A stretch of DNA of 19,419 nt from Bacteroidales bacterium UBA1197 (GTDB lineage: Bacteria > Bacteroidota > Bacteroidia > Bacteroidales > UBA932), in contig DBYB01000057.1 in assembly GCA_002309995.1 (NCBI GenBank), positions 19,956 through 39,374 on the forward strand, written 5' to 3'. The notes beneath the pieces are model-generated. The model did not search any database. It worked only from the letters and a program-made list of their open reading frames with translations, and was not told where the DNA came from. The translations under genes and the position numbers were made by a program. Below are positions 8,461 to 16,508 of this stretch, one piece after another. Position 1 is the stretch's first letter. Every line of letters begins with the position of its first letter.

Positions 8461-8486
8461 GTCATTCTGAACGAAGTGAAGAATCT
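8461..8486. repeat. 26-base dispersed-type intergenic repeat
   Basis: The sequence begins GTCATTCTGAACGAAG and ends GTGAAGAATCT. From memory, close variants (GTCATTCTGAGCGAAG followed by CGAAGAATCT) recur between genes in many unrelated bacteria; this was not searched here. The repeat overlaps the stop codon of the uup-like gene: the TAG of that gene is read from 8487-8485. Confidence 0.55.
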
Positions 8487-10200
8487 AAATTTCGCTGAGC
8501 TCCAGCCAGCGGAATTCTTTTTCGTCGATGGCTGTCTTGACTTCCTGGTAGCGGGTGGAGGCGGCTGCGATGCGCTGGTAGTCGTCGGTGCCGCCGGCGA
8601 GGAGGGCTTCAAGATCTGATTTTTCCGCTTCCAAAGCAGTGAGATCGGCTTCCAGTTGCTCCAGTTCGCGTTTTTCCTTCCAGCTGAGCTTGCGGGGACC
8701 TTCCGATTTGGGCTTTTCCCGCACGGGCTTTGGCTCCAGGGCCTGTTGCCGGGCGCGTTCTTCCTTGCGGAGGTCTTCGATGTAGCTGCGGTACTCGCTA
8801 TAGCCGCCGATGAAGTCCTTGATGACGCCGTTGCCGCAGAAGACGAACAGATGGTCCACGAGGCGGTCAAGGAAATGGCGGTCATGCGTGACGATGAGCA
8901 TCGTGCCCTTGAAGTCGAGCAGGTGCTCCTCAAGTATGTTCAGCGTAACGATGTCGAGGTCGTTGGTGGGCTCGTCAAGGATGAGGACGTTGGGCTCCTG
9001 CATAAGCACGGTGAGCAGATACAGGCGCCGTTTTTCGCCGCCGGAGAGACGGTCGATGCGGTTGTTCCACATCTCGTGCGGGAAGAGGAAGCGTTCAAGC
9101 AGGCGCGTATCAGGAACGACTTCCATTACCGTGTCGTCCGGCCGGAATTCAATGCCGGTCTGGCGATAGTAGCCGATTCGGACTGACTCCCCACGCTTGA
9201 CGGCAGGGTCGTTGCTGTCGGCGAGAAGATTGAGGAAGGTGCTCTTGCCTATGCCGTTGCCACCCACGATTCCAACCCGCTCACCGCGCTGGAAATTGTA
9301 GGTGAAATGGTCGATCAGCGGCTTGCCGTTCCAGTTGAAACAGAGGTCTTTGCAGTCGATTACCTGCTTGCCCAGATAAGATGCTCCACCCAGCCCCTCC
9401 ATTGACACGCGATTGACGGTGTAGGTGTTTTCTGCGCGCGCTTTGATTTCCTTGAACGCCTCCTTGCGGTACTTGGCCTTGCCGGTTCGGGCGCAGGGCG
9501 TGGCGTGAATCCATTCGAGTTCGCGACGGAGGATATTGCGCACGCGCTCGGTCTCGGCGTTGTAGTTGCTGATGCGTTCGTCACGCTTCTGCAGGAAGTT
9601 CTCGTAGTCGCCCCGGTAGATGTAGATTGAGCCACGGTCCATCTCCATAATGGTGTTGCAGACGCGGTCCAGGAAGTAGCGGTCGTGCGAAACCATAAAT
9701 AGCGTGCAACGGGAGCGCTTGAGAGCATTCTCCAGGTACTCGATGGCATCCAGGTCCAGATGGTTCGTGGGCTCGTCCATTATGAGGAAATCGGCATCCG
9801 CAGCCAGCAATTCAGTGATTGCCACGCGCTTGACTTCGCCGCCCGACAGTTCGCTCATCCGTTTCTCCGGGTTCAGGCCCAGTTCATCCAGGATCCTGCG
9901 AACTCGAAGTTCGTGCTCGAAATCGTCGGTCGCCAGCTGCTGCCCGATGGTAAACTCAGGCCGGTAGTCGTATTCTTGCTCCAGAAAGGCTATGCGCACG
10001 TCGCGCAGGAACTTGATGCTGCCGCCGGAATCGGACTTGTCCTTGCCCGCCAGAATGCGCAGCAGGGACGTCTTGCCCGTACCGTTAGGCGCAACGAGAG
10101 CGATTTTGTCGCCCTCGTTGATGTTGAATCCTATGCGGTCGAACAGGACCTTGGTCCCGTACGACTTGGATATATTCTCAATCTGCAGATATGACGGCAT
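8485..10200 (-). CDS. uup: Uup-type ABC-F ATPase
   Basis: Soluble twin-ABC protein of 571 residues. Domain 1 has Walker A APNGTGKTS (37-45), signature LSGGEVKR (118-125) and Walker B IMDEPTNHLD (Asp142, Glu143). The linker contains ELEWIHATPCARTGKAKYRK, close in style to the linker region of E. coli Uup. Domain 2 has Walker A GGNGIGKST (313-321), signature LSGGEKRR (385-392) and Walker B ILDEPTNDLD (Asp409, Glu410). The C-terminal ~75 residues are a charged coiled coil, as in Uup, where this part binds nucleic acid. Uup is linked to ribosome function and to precise transposon excision in E. coli. The start is ATG 10200 (MPSYLQIENIS); the upstream extension of the frame is low-complexity Pro/Ser/Thr shadow of the neighbour. 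It overlaps the GH5 gene by 23 bases. The stop lies inside an intergenic repeat. Confidence 0.9.
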   Translation of the reverse strand: MPSYLQIENISKSYGTKVLFDRIGFNINEGDKIALVAPNGTGKTSLLRILAGKDKSDSGGSIKFLRDVRIAFLEQEYDYRPEFTIGQQLATDDFEHELRVRRILDELGLNPEKRMSELSGGEVKRVAITELLAADADFLIMDEPTNHLDLDAIEYLENALKRSRCTLFMVSHDRYFLDRVCNTIMEMDRGSIYIYRGDYENFLQKRDERISNYNAETERVRNILRRELEWIHATPCARTGKAKYRKEAFKEIKARAENTYTVNRVSMEGLGGASYLGKQVIDCKDLCFNWNGKPLIDHFTYNFQRGERVGIVGGNGIGKSTFLNLLADSNDPAVKRGESVRIGYYRQTGIEFRPDDTVMEVVPDTRLLERFLFPHEMWNNRIDRLSGGEKRRLYLLTVLMQEPNVLILDEPTNDLDIVTLNILEEHLLDFKGTMLIVTHDRHFLDRLVDHLFVFCGNGVIKDFIGGYSEYRSYIEDLRKEERARQQALEPKPVREKPKSEGPRKLSWKEKRELEQLEADLTALEAEKSDLEALLAGGTDDYQRIAAASTRYQEVKTAIDEKEFRWLELSEI

Positions 10201-11239
10201 TGCAGCGCTTGATGACTTCGAGGTCGGAGGGGTCGTAGGGGGTGTGGTCGGTGCGGAAGATGTCGTGGAACCAGACTTCGGGCTCGGTGACCTCGGGAAG
10301 GGGAGTGTCCCAGGCGAAGATGGTGTTGGTCTTGCCGGAGACAAAGCCCCAGTTGATGGCGGCGACGTTGTGCTCCCTGAGCATAGGCATTATGGTGCTG
10401 AAGAGGCTACCGCGGGTGCGGGCCATATATTCAGTGCAGATGAGCGGACGGCCGCGGCGGGCGAGCGTGTCGATAGTGTTGCTCATACGCTCGGGATTGC
10501 CGTAGTCGTGGAAGGTGATGACGTCGGAGTTCTCCAGCTGCCAGGCGTTGTACTCGGGAAGAGTCTTGGTCCAGACGCCGGCGGTGACGGGCTGGCTGGG
10601 CGCGGCCTCGCGGGCCCATTTGAAGCTGTTCTTGAGCAGGGGGAAGCTGGTGTAGCCGTAGCCGCTGTTGCCGGGCTCGTTGTACATATCCCAGGCGAGG
10701 ATGCGGTTGTCGCGGCGGAAGGTGCCGACGATGTCCTTTACGTATTTCTCAAGTTCGGGATAAGTCTTGAGAGTGTCCTCCCTGCGGGCCTTGGAAGGGT
10801 CCTGAACCCAGCCGGAATTGTGGATACCGGGCTTCGGATCACGCTGCTTGCCATAGGCGGACTCAGGGTCCCAGCAGTCGTCAAAGAATACGAACAGCGG
10901 CACGATGTCGTGCTTGTCGCATATCTTGAGGAACTCGTCGATGCGGCTCTTCAGACCATCGGGATCGTTCTGGTAAACTACGCTGCTGAGGAATACGCGC
11001 ATAGTGTTGAAGCCGAGCTCTTCGGCCCATCCGAGTTCCTTGTCTATCAGTTCCGGGCTCCAGGTGTCGGCGCTCCACATCTCGATCTGGTTGATCGCGT
11101 TGGAGGGAATGAAGTTGCACCCCGACAGCCAGGGCTGGGCGGCGTACCATTGGTTGGCCTTTTCGGCGCTCCAGCGCCCCGCCTTGGGGGTGCAGGCGCA
11201 CAAGGTCGCAAGGACCAGAAGAATCGTCAGCTTTTTCAT
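10178..11239 (-). CDS. GH5-like glycoside hydrolase lipoprotein
   Basis: Protein of 353 residues starting MKKLTILLVLATLCAC, a signal peptide with a good lipobox (LCAC, lipidated Cys16). The mature part is a TIM-barrel enzyme resembling glycoside hydrolase family 5. GFNTMRVFLSS is an early barrel strand, WDMYNEPG holds the putative acid/base Glu188 and CTEYMAR the putative nucleophile Glu270. VITFHDYG and AINWGFVSGKT are further active-site strands of the clan. Such enzymes cleave beta-1,4 glucans, mannans or related chains; the substrate is not evident. The ATG overlaps the stop of the upstream transporter gene (ATGA), implying coupled translation, and the 3' end overlaps uup by 23 bases. The frame is open further upstream but that part lies within the transporter gene. 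Confidence 0.87.
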   Translation of the reverse strand: MKKLTILLVLATLCACTPKAGRWSAEKANQWYAAQPWLSGCNFIPSNAINQIEMWSADTWSPELIDKELGWAEELGFNTMRVFLSSVVYQNDPDGLKSRIDEFLKICDKHDIVPLFVFFDDCWDPESAYGKQRDPKPGIHNSGWVQDPSKARREDTLKTYPELEKYVKDIVGTFRRDNRILAWDMYNEPGNSGYGYTSFPLLKNSFKWAREAAPSQPVTAGVWTKTLPEYNAWQLENSDVITFHDYGNPERMSNTIDTLARRGRPLICTEYMARTRGSLFSTIMPMLREHNVAAINWGFVSGKTNTIFAWDTPLPEVTEPEVWFHDIFRTDHTPYDPSDLEVIKRCNAVISAD

Positions 11240-12300
11240 ATGATATACATTATAAATCCTACAATCAGTGCCACGACGCAGTTGATGGCCTTGGCGCGCA
11301 GGAAGGCGCCCTTGGACTCTGCCAGCAGCGGCAGGGAAGCGTGCCCGTCCTGGCTGATGCAGCTGGCAATCAGCACGGGCGCCGGAATCAGGCCCTGGGC
11401 GAACAGCGTTACGAAGATGAGGTGCGGCCCGGACTCCGGGATGATTCCGATTAGCGTCGCAAGCAGTATCATCAGGGGGATATTGGCCCCGATCCAGGAG
11501 CTGATATCCACAAACTCGCCAAGAAAACCAAGCAGGAGCAGGACTCCGATGGTCCAGGCGAATATCCTGGGAACGTGGCGAACTATAACGTGGTTCCAAA
11601 GGTGCCCCTCCACGAAATGGTCGGAGCCGAAGGCGGCGACGCCCAGCATTATCAGGCTCAGGCCGCCGAAGAGGTAGTTCATCCAGTCTTCGCTGAGAAG
11701 GTTGAAGCCGTGGGCCTCGTGCGCTTCGGCCTCGCCGCCGTGCTCGTGCTCCAGCATACCGGTTACAAGTGCGGTGACATACAGCGCGATGCCGACGAAA
11801 ATCACAAGGCGCTTCCAGGAGAAACTGCGCTTGCTGTGGTCGTGCGGGGCGTCCTCCTCGTGAAGCTTCAGCTCGTGGCAGGTCTTGAGCGTATAAGGCT
11901 TGAAGCCAAGCTTAGGGCCGGCGAAATCAATAAGAGCGCCGACCGCAATGCCGATAACCAGGCACAGGGCTGAGATTGCGAGCGCCTTGCCGGGAAAGAG
12001 GCCGAGCATCACGAACGACTCGTCGCCGGCCGTCGCAATCAACATTGCAACGAGGGCGCCGAAACTGATCATCCCGTGCGAGAAAAGTGACACGCTGGCG
12101 AATCCGCCCATACACCCCGGGACCCAGCCCAGCAGCGCGGCCAGTACGATCTGGCCGAACTTCGAGCCTTGCAGGCGACGGAAAAAGCGCCCGCCGGAAC
12201 CGATGTTCAGGCTCTCTATCATCAGCATCATAATCACCACCATTCCGGTGATGAGTACCGCCGCCCGCAGAGCGTCTATTATAATGTCGGCAATATCCAT
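11236..12300 (-). CDS. 10TM metal-exporter family protein (ArsP_2/DUF2899)
   Basis: Integral membrane protein of 354 residues with about ten hydrophobic segments in two related halves. Marks of the ArsP_2 (DUF2899) family are LLGWVPGCMGGFASVSLFSHG in the first half and IIPESGPHLIFVTLFAQG plus SQDGHASLPLLAESK in the second half. The family is annotated as a putative manganese, arsenic or heavy-metal exporter, mostly without direct proof. The central loop is rich in His and acidic residues (KLHEEDAPHDHSK, then EHEHGGEAEAHEAHG), which suggests metal binding. The start ATG directly follows the TAG of the hydrolase gene (no spacer), and its stop overlaps the GH5 start by four bases. Its presence inside a polysaccharide operon is unexplained. 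Confidence 0.83.
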   Translation of the reverse strand: MDIADIIIDALRAAVLITGMVVIMMLMIESLNIGSGGRFFRRLQGSKFGQIVLAALLGWVPGCMGGFASVSLFSHGMISFGALVAMLIATAGDESFVMLGLFPGKALAISALCLVIGIAVGALIDFAGPKLGFKPYTLKTCHELKLHEEDAPHDHSKRSFSWKRLVIFVGIALYVTALVTGMLEHEHGGEAEAHEAHGFNLLSEDWMNYLFGGLSLIMLGVAAFGSDHFVEGHLWNHVIVRHVPRIFAWTIGVLLLLGFLGEFVDISSWIGANIPLMILLATLIGIIPESGPHLIFVTLFAQGLIPAPVLIASCISQDGHASLPLLAESKGAFLRAKAINCVVALIVGFIMYII

Positions 12301-13272
12301 CTATTCCTGAGGCGCGTGACCTTGCTTGTAAATATAGTCGAGGGTGATGTTCTGCCAGACGGGGAGAGTCGGGTCGATGATGGAGCAGTCGGAGATGCGC
12401 CTGAGGCCGCGTATCACGTTGGTCTCCAGGAATCTCTTCTGCTCGGGCCAGGTGCCCTCCATACTGCCGGCGATGTCGTGGGTGTGGCCGGGATAACGGC
12501 ATATATTATATATGTAGCCGTTCTTCTTGAAAACATCCCTCACCAGGGCGCTGCTCCCGAAAAAGCCCAGTTTGCATACGCTTATCTTGTCGTAAGTAAC
12601 TGCGTTGTCGGCGTCGCCGTGGAACAACAGCTGCGGTGTGGGCTCGGCCTCGTAGTGCGGCAGGCCGGTGTCGGACATTATCGCCCCAGCGAAAGACATC
12701 ACGCCCTTGAAACGGAAGCCATCCGGGAGTATGGCCGTACGCACGGTAGGCGTGCAGGTCTCGAGCTCGGATGAAAGGGATATCATTGCGCCGGCTGAGC
12801 TGCCGGAGATGACTATGTTGGCGGGGTCTATACCGAGAGCCTCGCGATTATCGGCGATGTAGCGGACTGCGCTAAAGACGTCTTCGACGCCCATGTCCAC
12901 CGCCCGCTTGACCTTGTGGGCGCTGTCCACAATGCGGAACAGGCCGAAATCCAGCTTCTCGCCCTTGAGCCCGAGACGGTAGTCCACGGACACTACGGTG
13001 TATCCGTCTTCCGTTAGCAACTTGAACCACGGCATCATATAGGCATCGTTGCGGCTCCCGGTAATGAAGCCGCCTCCGAATACATAGAGGATCGTGGGCT
13101 TGGGTATGCCGTCCAGGGTGGTGGGGGAGCCGGCGGCGGGATAATAGACGTCGAGGGCCAGTTCCTGCCCGTCACGCTCCGCAAACACGTAGGTGCCGGA
13201 GAGTTGCTGGGCCATCAAGGTGCTGCTGCAGAGGAGCAGCAGGAGCAGGGTGATTCTGCGCATAAATATCAT
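12301..13272 (-). CDS. Secreted alpha/beta hydrolase (esterase/lipase-like)
   Basis: Protein of 323 residues with a signal peptide (MRRITLLLLLLCSSTLMAQQ). The fold is that of HSL/BD-FAE-type esterases. The oxyanion motif GGGF is at residues 66-69, and the nucleophile elbow GSSAG (157-161) carries Ser159. Acidic residues lie in HGDADNAV (Asp220, Asp222) and the catalytic His is in PGHTHD (His263 or His265). Relatives remove acetyl, feruloyl or other acyl groups from sugars or small esters, so de-acylation of a surface or dietary glycan is plausible here but inferred. The start chosen is ATG 13272, which overlaps the cpsB stop as ATGA; an ATG three codons later (13263) gives an equally good signal peptide. 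Confidence 0.86.
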   Translation of the reverse strand: MIFMRRITLLLLLLCSSTLMAQQLSGTYVFAERDGQELALDVYYPAAGSPTTLDGIPKPTILYVFGGGFITGSRNDAYMMPWFKLLTEDGYTVVSVDYRLGLKGEKLDFGLFRIVDSAHKVKRAVDMGVEDVFSAVRYIADNREALGIDPANIVISGSSAGAMISLSSELETCTPTVRTAILPDGFRFKGVMSFAGAIMSDTGLPHYEAEPTPQLLFHGDADNAVTYDKISVCKLGFFGSSALVRDVFKKNGYIYNICRYPGHTHDIAGSMEGTWPEQKRFLETNVIRGLRRISDCSIIDPTLPVWQNITLDYIYKQGHAPQE

Positions 13273-14000
13273 ACATCGAATTCGCTGCCCGGAGTCATCA
13301 GCTGACGCAGGGCTGCTACGGTGGATTTACTGAGTACCTTTTCTCCATACTGTTTCTGTAAGGAGTGGTAACGGTGGCAGTCGGAGCCGGTCATATGGTA
13401 GTAGCCGTTCTCCAGCAGGTATTCGGCGCGGGCGCGGGCTTGCTCTCCATAATAGCCGACTATGGAGGGCAGGTTCAGCTGGAAGAGCGCTCCCATATCG
13501 CGAAGGCGTGCATAGTCTTTACGGTCCATATACACGTAGCGCTCGGGGTGAGCGATAAGCGGCCGGTAGCCTGCGGACATCGTGCTTTCCAGCATTCCCC
13601 AGAGGTCGAGAGGCGGGGCGATGGCGGAGGTCTCCATCAGCACCCAGTCGTGGTCGTGCAGGAGGAGATCCTTCTCTTCCAGCCTGTCCAGGAAAAGGTT
13701 GTCCATCATATATTCTGCCGAAAGGTGAAGGGCTATCTTGCCGGTGTACGCCTTTCGCAGAATGGAGTATCTCTCTTTCAGATGCGCCGTGGTATTGGGA
13801 ACGTCCTCCATTATGTGCGGAGTGAGCCACAGTTCCTTGAGCCCCTGGGCCTCGAGCCAGCCGAGGATGTCGAGCGAGCGTTCAAGTGTCTTGACACCGT
13901 CATCCACACCATACAGTATATGAGAATGATTATCGACAGCCCCCTTCAGAAGGGAACTGTCGACAACCGATTTCTTGCGTACAAAGAGCCCGGAGAACAT
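13269..14000 (-). CDS. cpsB: PHP-type protein-tyrosine phosphatase (CpsB/YwqE family)
   Basis: Cytoplasmic metal-dependent phosphatase of 243 residues that removes phosphate from the tyrosine autokinase of capsule systems. PHP-domain metal ligands are visible: DNHSHIL (His25, His27), GVDDGVKT (about 31-38), the LTPHI motif, IAHPERY (His151) and GSDCH (Asp207, His209). Length matches the family. It starts at ATG 14000, sharing one base with the stop of the autokinase gene (TAATG), and ends in an ATGA overlap with the hydrolase gene. The adjacent tyrosine kinase with a Tyr-rich tail is its expected substrate. This PHP type replaces the Wzb-like low-molecular-weight phosphatase of E. coli. Confidence 0.93.
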   Translation of the reverse strand: MFSGLFVRKKSVVDSSLLKGAVDNHSHILYGVDDGVKTLERSLDILGWLEAQGLKELWLTPHIMEDVPNTTAHLKERYSILRKAYTGKIALHLSAEYMMDNLFLDRLEEKDLLLHDHDWVLMETSAIAPPLDLWGMLESTMSAGYRPLIAHPERYVYMDRKDYARLRDMGALFQLNLPSIVGYYGEQARARAEYLLENGYYHMTGSDCHRYHSLQKQYGEKVLSKSTVAALRQLMTPGSEFDV

Positions 14001-16498
14001 TACGATTTATCTTCTTTGGTCTCCTGGGCGTCGTCGTCATCCACTTCGGTATCGGCCCCGTAACCATAGCCGTATCCATAACCGTAGCCATATCCATAAC
14101 CGTATCCGTATCCGTATCCGTATCCGTAACCGTAGCCATATCCATAGCCGCTGTGGCCTGAGTAGGAGTCGACGCCGTTCAGGATTATAGCCATACGGTT
14201 GAACCTGTTCTCCTTGTAAATCTCCTCAACCACGGGGAGGGCACGCCTGTCGAACAGGCCGGCGCGGAGCACGAATACCGTGATGTCGGCAAACGGCGCT
14301 ATGATGGCGGTGTCGGCAACCACGTCGATAGGAGGAGTGTCGAGGAAGATGTAGTCGTACTTGCCGCGCAGCTCTTCAATCAGCATGCCCATACGCTCGC
14401 TTACGAGGAGTTCCGCAGGGTTTGGAGGGATGGAACCCACGGGCAGGAGTTCGAGATTGTCGGAAATAGGGATGGTATGGCCGTCAACCTTGTCTATCTT
14501 GCCTCTGAGGTATGCAGTGATGCCGTGCTTCTTGTTCTGGCCCAGAGACTTGGACAGGGTAGCCTTGCGGATGTCAAGGTCGAGGATGATAACCCTGGAG
14601 CCCTTGAGAGCCATAGACTTGGCGAGGTTCATCAGGGTGAAGGTCTTACCTGCGTTGGGGTTGAAGGAGGTCAGCATTATTACCTGCGCCTGCTCTCCCG
14701 AATGAATCATTGAGTCCAGATTGGTACGCAAGACGCGGAACGCCTCGTTGATGGAGTCGCGCTTGCCGGCCTGTACGAGGAAGCGGGTGTTGTTCTTGTC
14801 GTAGCGGTTGGCCCTGAGGCGCTTCCAGTAGTTGGGAGAAAGGCCAAGCTGGGGAAGTTCGCCGAGGAAAGGAACCGAAAGCCTTACGAGGTCGCCCCTG
14901 CCCTTCACGGTGGTGTCGAAGAGGGAAATGAGGTAGATGATTCCGAAAGGAAGACCCAGGCCGAGGGCGAGGGCGATCAGGATAATCATCATCCTGTTGG
15001 GTGACACGGGACCGCCGCCGCCGGTCGGACGCATAATCTGCCTGGTGTTGCTGACGGTCAGGAGGCTCTGGAGTTCGTTCTCCTCGCGCTTCTGAAGCAG
15101 GAAGATGTAGAGCTGCTCCTTAACCTTCTGCTGACGCTCGATGGAGAGGAGTTCGAGCTCCTGTCCGGAGGTCTTGGACACGCGGTTCAGGAGTTCCTGC
15201 TCGCGGCTTTCTACCTGGCGCAGCTCGAGCTGCAGGGAGCTGATGAGGCTCTCGATGGAACGGTTGATGGCCAGGCGCAGACGGTCCAGCGAAGCGGTGA
15301 GGTCCTGCACCAGAGGGTTGTTCTCGGACGAGGCGCTGAGGGCCTTGTCGCGCTGGAGCAGGATATGGTTGTATTCACCGATCTGAGTGGCGACGGTTGC
15401 GCTCTCAAGTCCGGTGTTCGCCGGCATAAGGTCGTTGGTATGGATGGGGTCGTTGATGAAGTTCTTGATCATCTGGGCGATTGCCAGCTGGTTGGAAACC
15501 TCGAACGCCTTGTTGCCGAATGCCGTGGACTGCTGGGAGAGCACCGAGCCCGCCTGGACGATATCGGTAATCTTGTTGGTCTGCTTGTAATTCTTCAGGT
15601 TGGTCTCGATGCCGCCGAGTTCTTCCTCGATGATGGCGAGACGGTCGGCGATGAACTTGGAGGTTGCCCTGGTGGACCTGTTGCGGGAGCCTATCCATTC
15701 CTCGTCATACATATCGAGGAGCGAGGAGAGGACCGTTTCCGCACGGTTGGGGAAAGCGTCCCTCATCGAGAGTACGACGACCGAAGACATCTTGTTGGAG
15801 AGGGAAGCGGAGAGGCGGCCGGTATACGACTTTGCGCGTGCAGAGGCGCGTACCCAGCTAACCTGGATGTCGTGGCCCCACTTGTCCAGGAAGGTGGTGG
15901 GGACTATGCGGATGGCTCCGACGGGAGTCATAATGGTGTCGTTGAGCGCGCCGGAGATCTTCGGGGTCTCGATGCCAAGGCCGGCTACGGAGAAGTCCTC
16001 GATGTCGAACGTGTTCTCGCCGGTCTTCTTGATGGTGAACGAGAATGCGGATGCGCTGCCGTCGTCGAGACGCTGCATCTCCACGGGGGAGTTCTTGTAC
16101 ATCTCGCGGGTGCGGGCGATCTGCTTGTCAATGTAAACGGTCTCGAGTCCGAGGCGCTTGACCACGCCTTCCATCAGGTCAGGGGAGGTGAACGCTTCGA
16201 TTTCGTTGTCCACGTTGGAACCGGAATACCTCATACGGGAGGTACCTGCGAACTGGGTGAGGTCGCGCATCATATAGTTGGAGGCGTCCTCGTCCACGAT
16301 TACTTTCATCGAGCGGCTGTAGATCTTGGGCGTCTTGTACAGGTGGAAGGCGGCGCCCGACAGGCAGAGGATGAGGGACAGTACGTACCACCATCTGTGG
16401 TGCCATATCATACCCCATATGTCTGCGAGCTGAATTGACTGTTCTTCTTCCTGGTTGCCCGTCGTCTGGGCCTGAAAGTTCTTGTTGTATTCAGTCAT
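14000..16498 (-). CDS. wzc: Wzc-type polysaccharide co-polymerase and tyrosine autokinase
   Basis: Inner-membrane protein of 832 residues that controls chain length and export of capsule or exopolysaccharide. Order: cytoplasmic N-tail, membrane segment about 36-54, periplasmic Wzz-type domain, long coiled-coil (about 280-480), second membrane segment about 497-522, then a cytoplasmic BY-kinase domain. Kinase motifs are Walker A FNPNAGKTFT (about 611-620), Walker A' VIILDLDIRK (about 635-644) and Walker B YIFLDTPP (about 715-722). In BY-kinases autophosphorylation falls on a C-terminal Tyr cluster. Here the cluster is (Gly-Tyr)15 at residues 784-813, followed by 19 acidic-rich residues (including DDDD). 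The gene starts 10 bases after wza. The family is certain; the tail is unusual. Confidence 0.94.
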   Translation of the reverse strand: MTEYNKNFQAQTTGNQEEEQSIQLADIWGMIWHHRWWYVLSLILCLSGAAFHLYKTPKIYSRSMKVIVDEDASNYMMRDLTQFAGTSRMRYSGSNVDNEIEAFTSPDLMEGVVKRLGLETVYIDKQIARTREMYKNSPVEMQRLDDGSASAFSFTIKKTGENTFDIEDFSVAGLGIETPKISGALNDTIMTPVGAIRIVPTTFLDKWGHDIQVSWVRASARAKSYTGRLSASLSNKMSSVVVLSMRDAFPNRAETVLSSLLDMYDEEWIGSRNRSTRATSKFIADRLAIIEEELGGIETNLKNYKQTNKITDIVQAGSVLSQQSTAFGNKAFEVSNQLAIAQMIKNFINDPIHTNDLMPANTGLESATVATQIGEYNHILLQRDKALSASSENNPLVQDLTASLDRLRLAINRSIESLISSLQLELRQVESREQELLNRVSKTSGQELELLSIERQQKVKEQLYIFLLQKREENELQSLLTVSNTRQIMRPTGGGGPVSPNRMMIILIALALGLGLPFGIIYLISLFDTTVKGRGDLVRLSVPFLGELPQLGLSPNYWKRLRANRYDKNNTRFLVQAGKRDSINEAFRVLRTNLDSMIHSGEQAQVIMLTSFNPNAGKTFTLMNLAKSMALKGSRVIILDLDIRKATLSKSLGQNKKHGITAYLRGKIDKVDGHTIPISDNLELLPVGSIPPNPAELLVSERMGMLIEELRGKYDYIFLDTPPIDVVADTAIIAPFADITVFVLRAGLFDRRALPVVEEIYKENRFNRMAIILNGVDSYSGHSGYGYGYGYGYGYGYGYGYGYGYGYGYGYGYGADTEVDDDDAQETKEDKS
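14060..14149 (-). repeat. 15-unit hexanucleotide repeat encoding (Gly-Tyr)15
   Basis: Fifteen in-frame GGN-TAY units code for alternating Gly and Tyr in the autokinase tail. Third positions vary (GGA, GGC, GGT with TAC, TAT), and four central units are identical GGATAC copies. The run is long enough for slippage; gain or loss of one six-base unit would keep the frame. Confidence 0.95.
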
Positions 16499-16508
16499 GT
16501 TGCTTGAA

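Noticed and set aside
8211..8484. Small protein gene in the convergent gap
   Set aside because: Open frames here are Pro/Arg/Ser-rich and cross several hairpins, with no start context or family resemblance.
10201..10344. N-terminal extension of the uup frame
   Set aside because: The extra 48 codons are Pro/Ser/Thr-rich, overlap the GH5-like gene, and homologues begin at the MPSYLQIENIS-type start.
9992..11677. Plus-strand open frame of 561 codons
   Set aside because: It is antisense to uup, the GH5-like gene and part of the transporter gene, all with clear motifs; its Gly/Val/Ala-rich sequence shows no family.
14060..14149. CRISPR array or non-coding tandem repeat
   Set aside because: Units are six bases with no spacers and stay in frame inside a recognised kinase gene.
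15365..16438. Plus-strand open frame of 357 codons
   Set aside because: It is antisense to the autokinase gene and has no domain; shadow frame.
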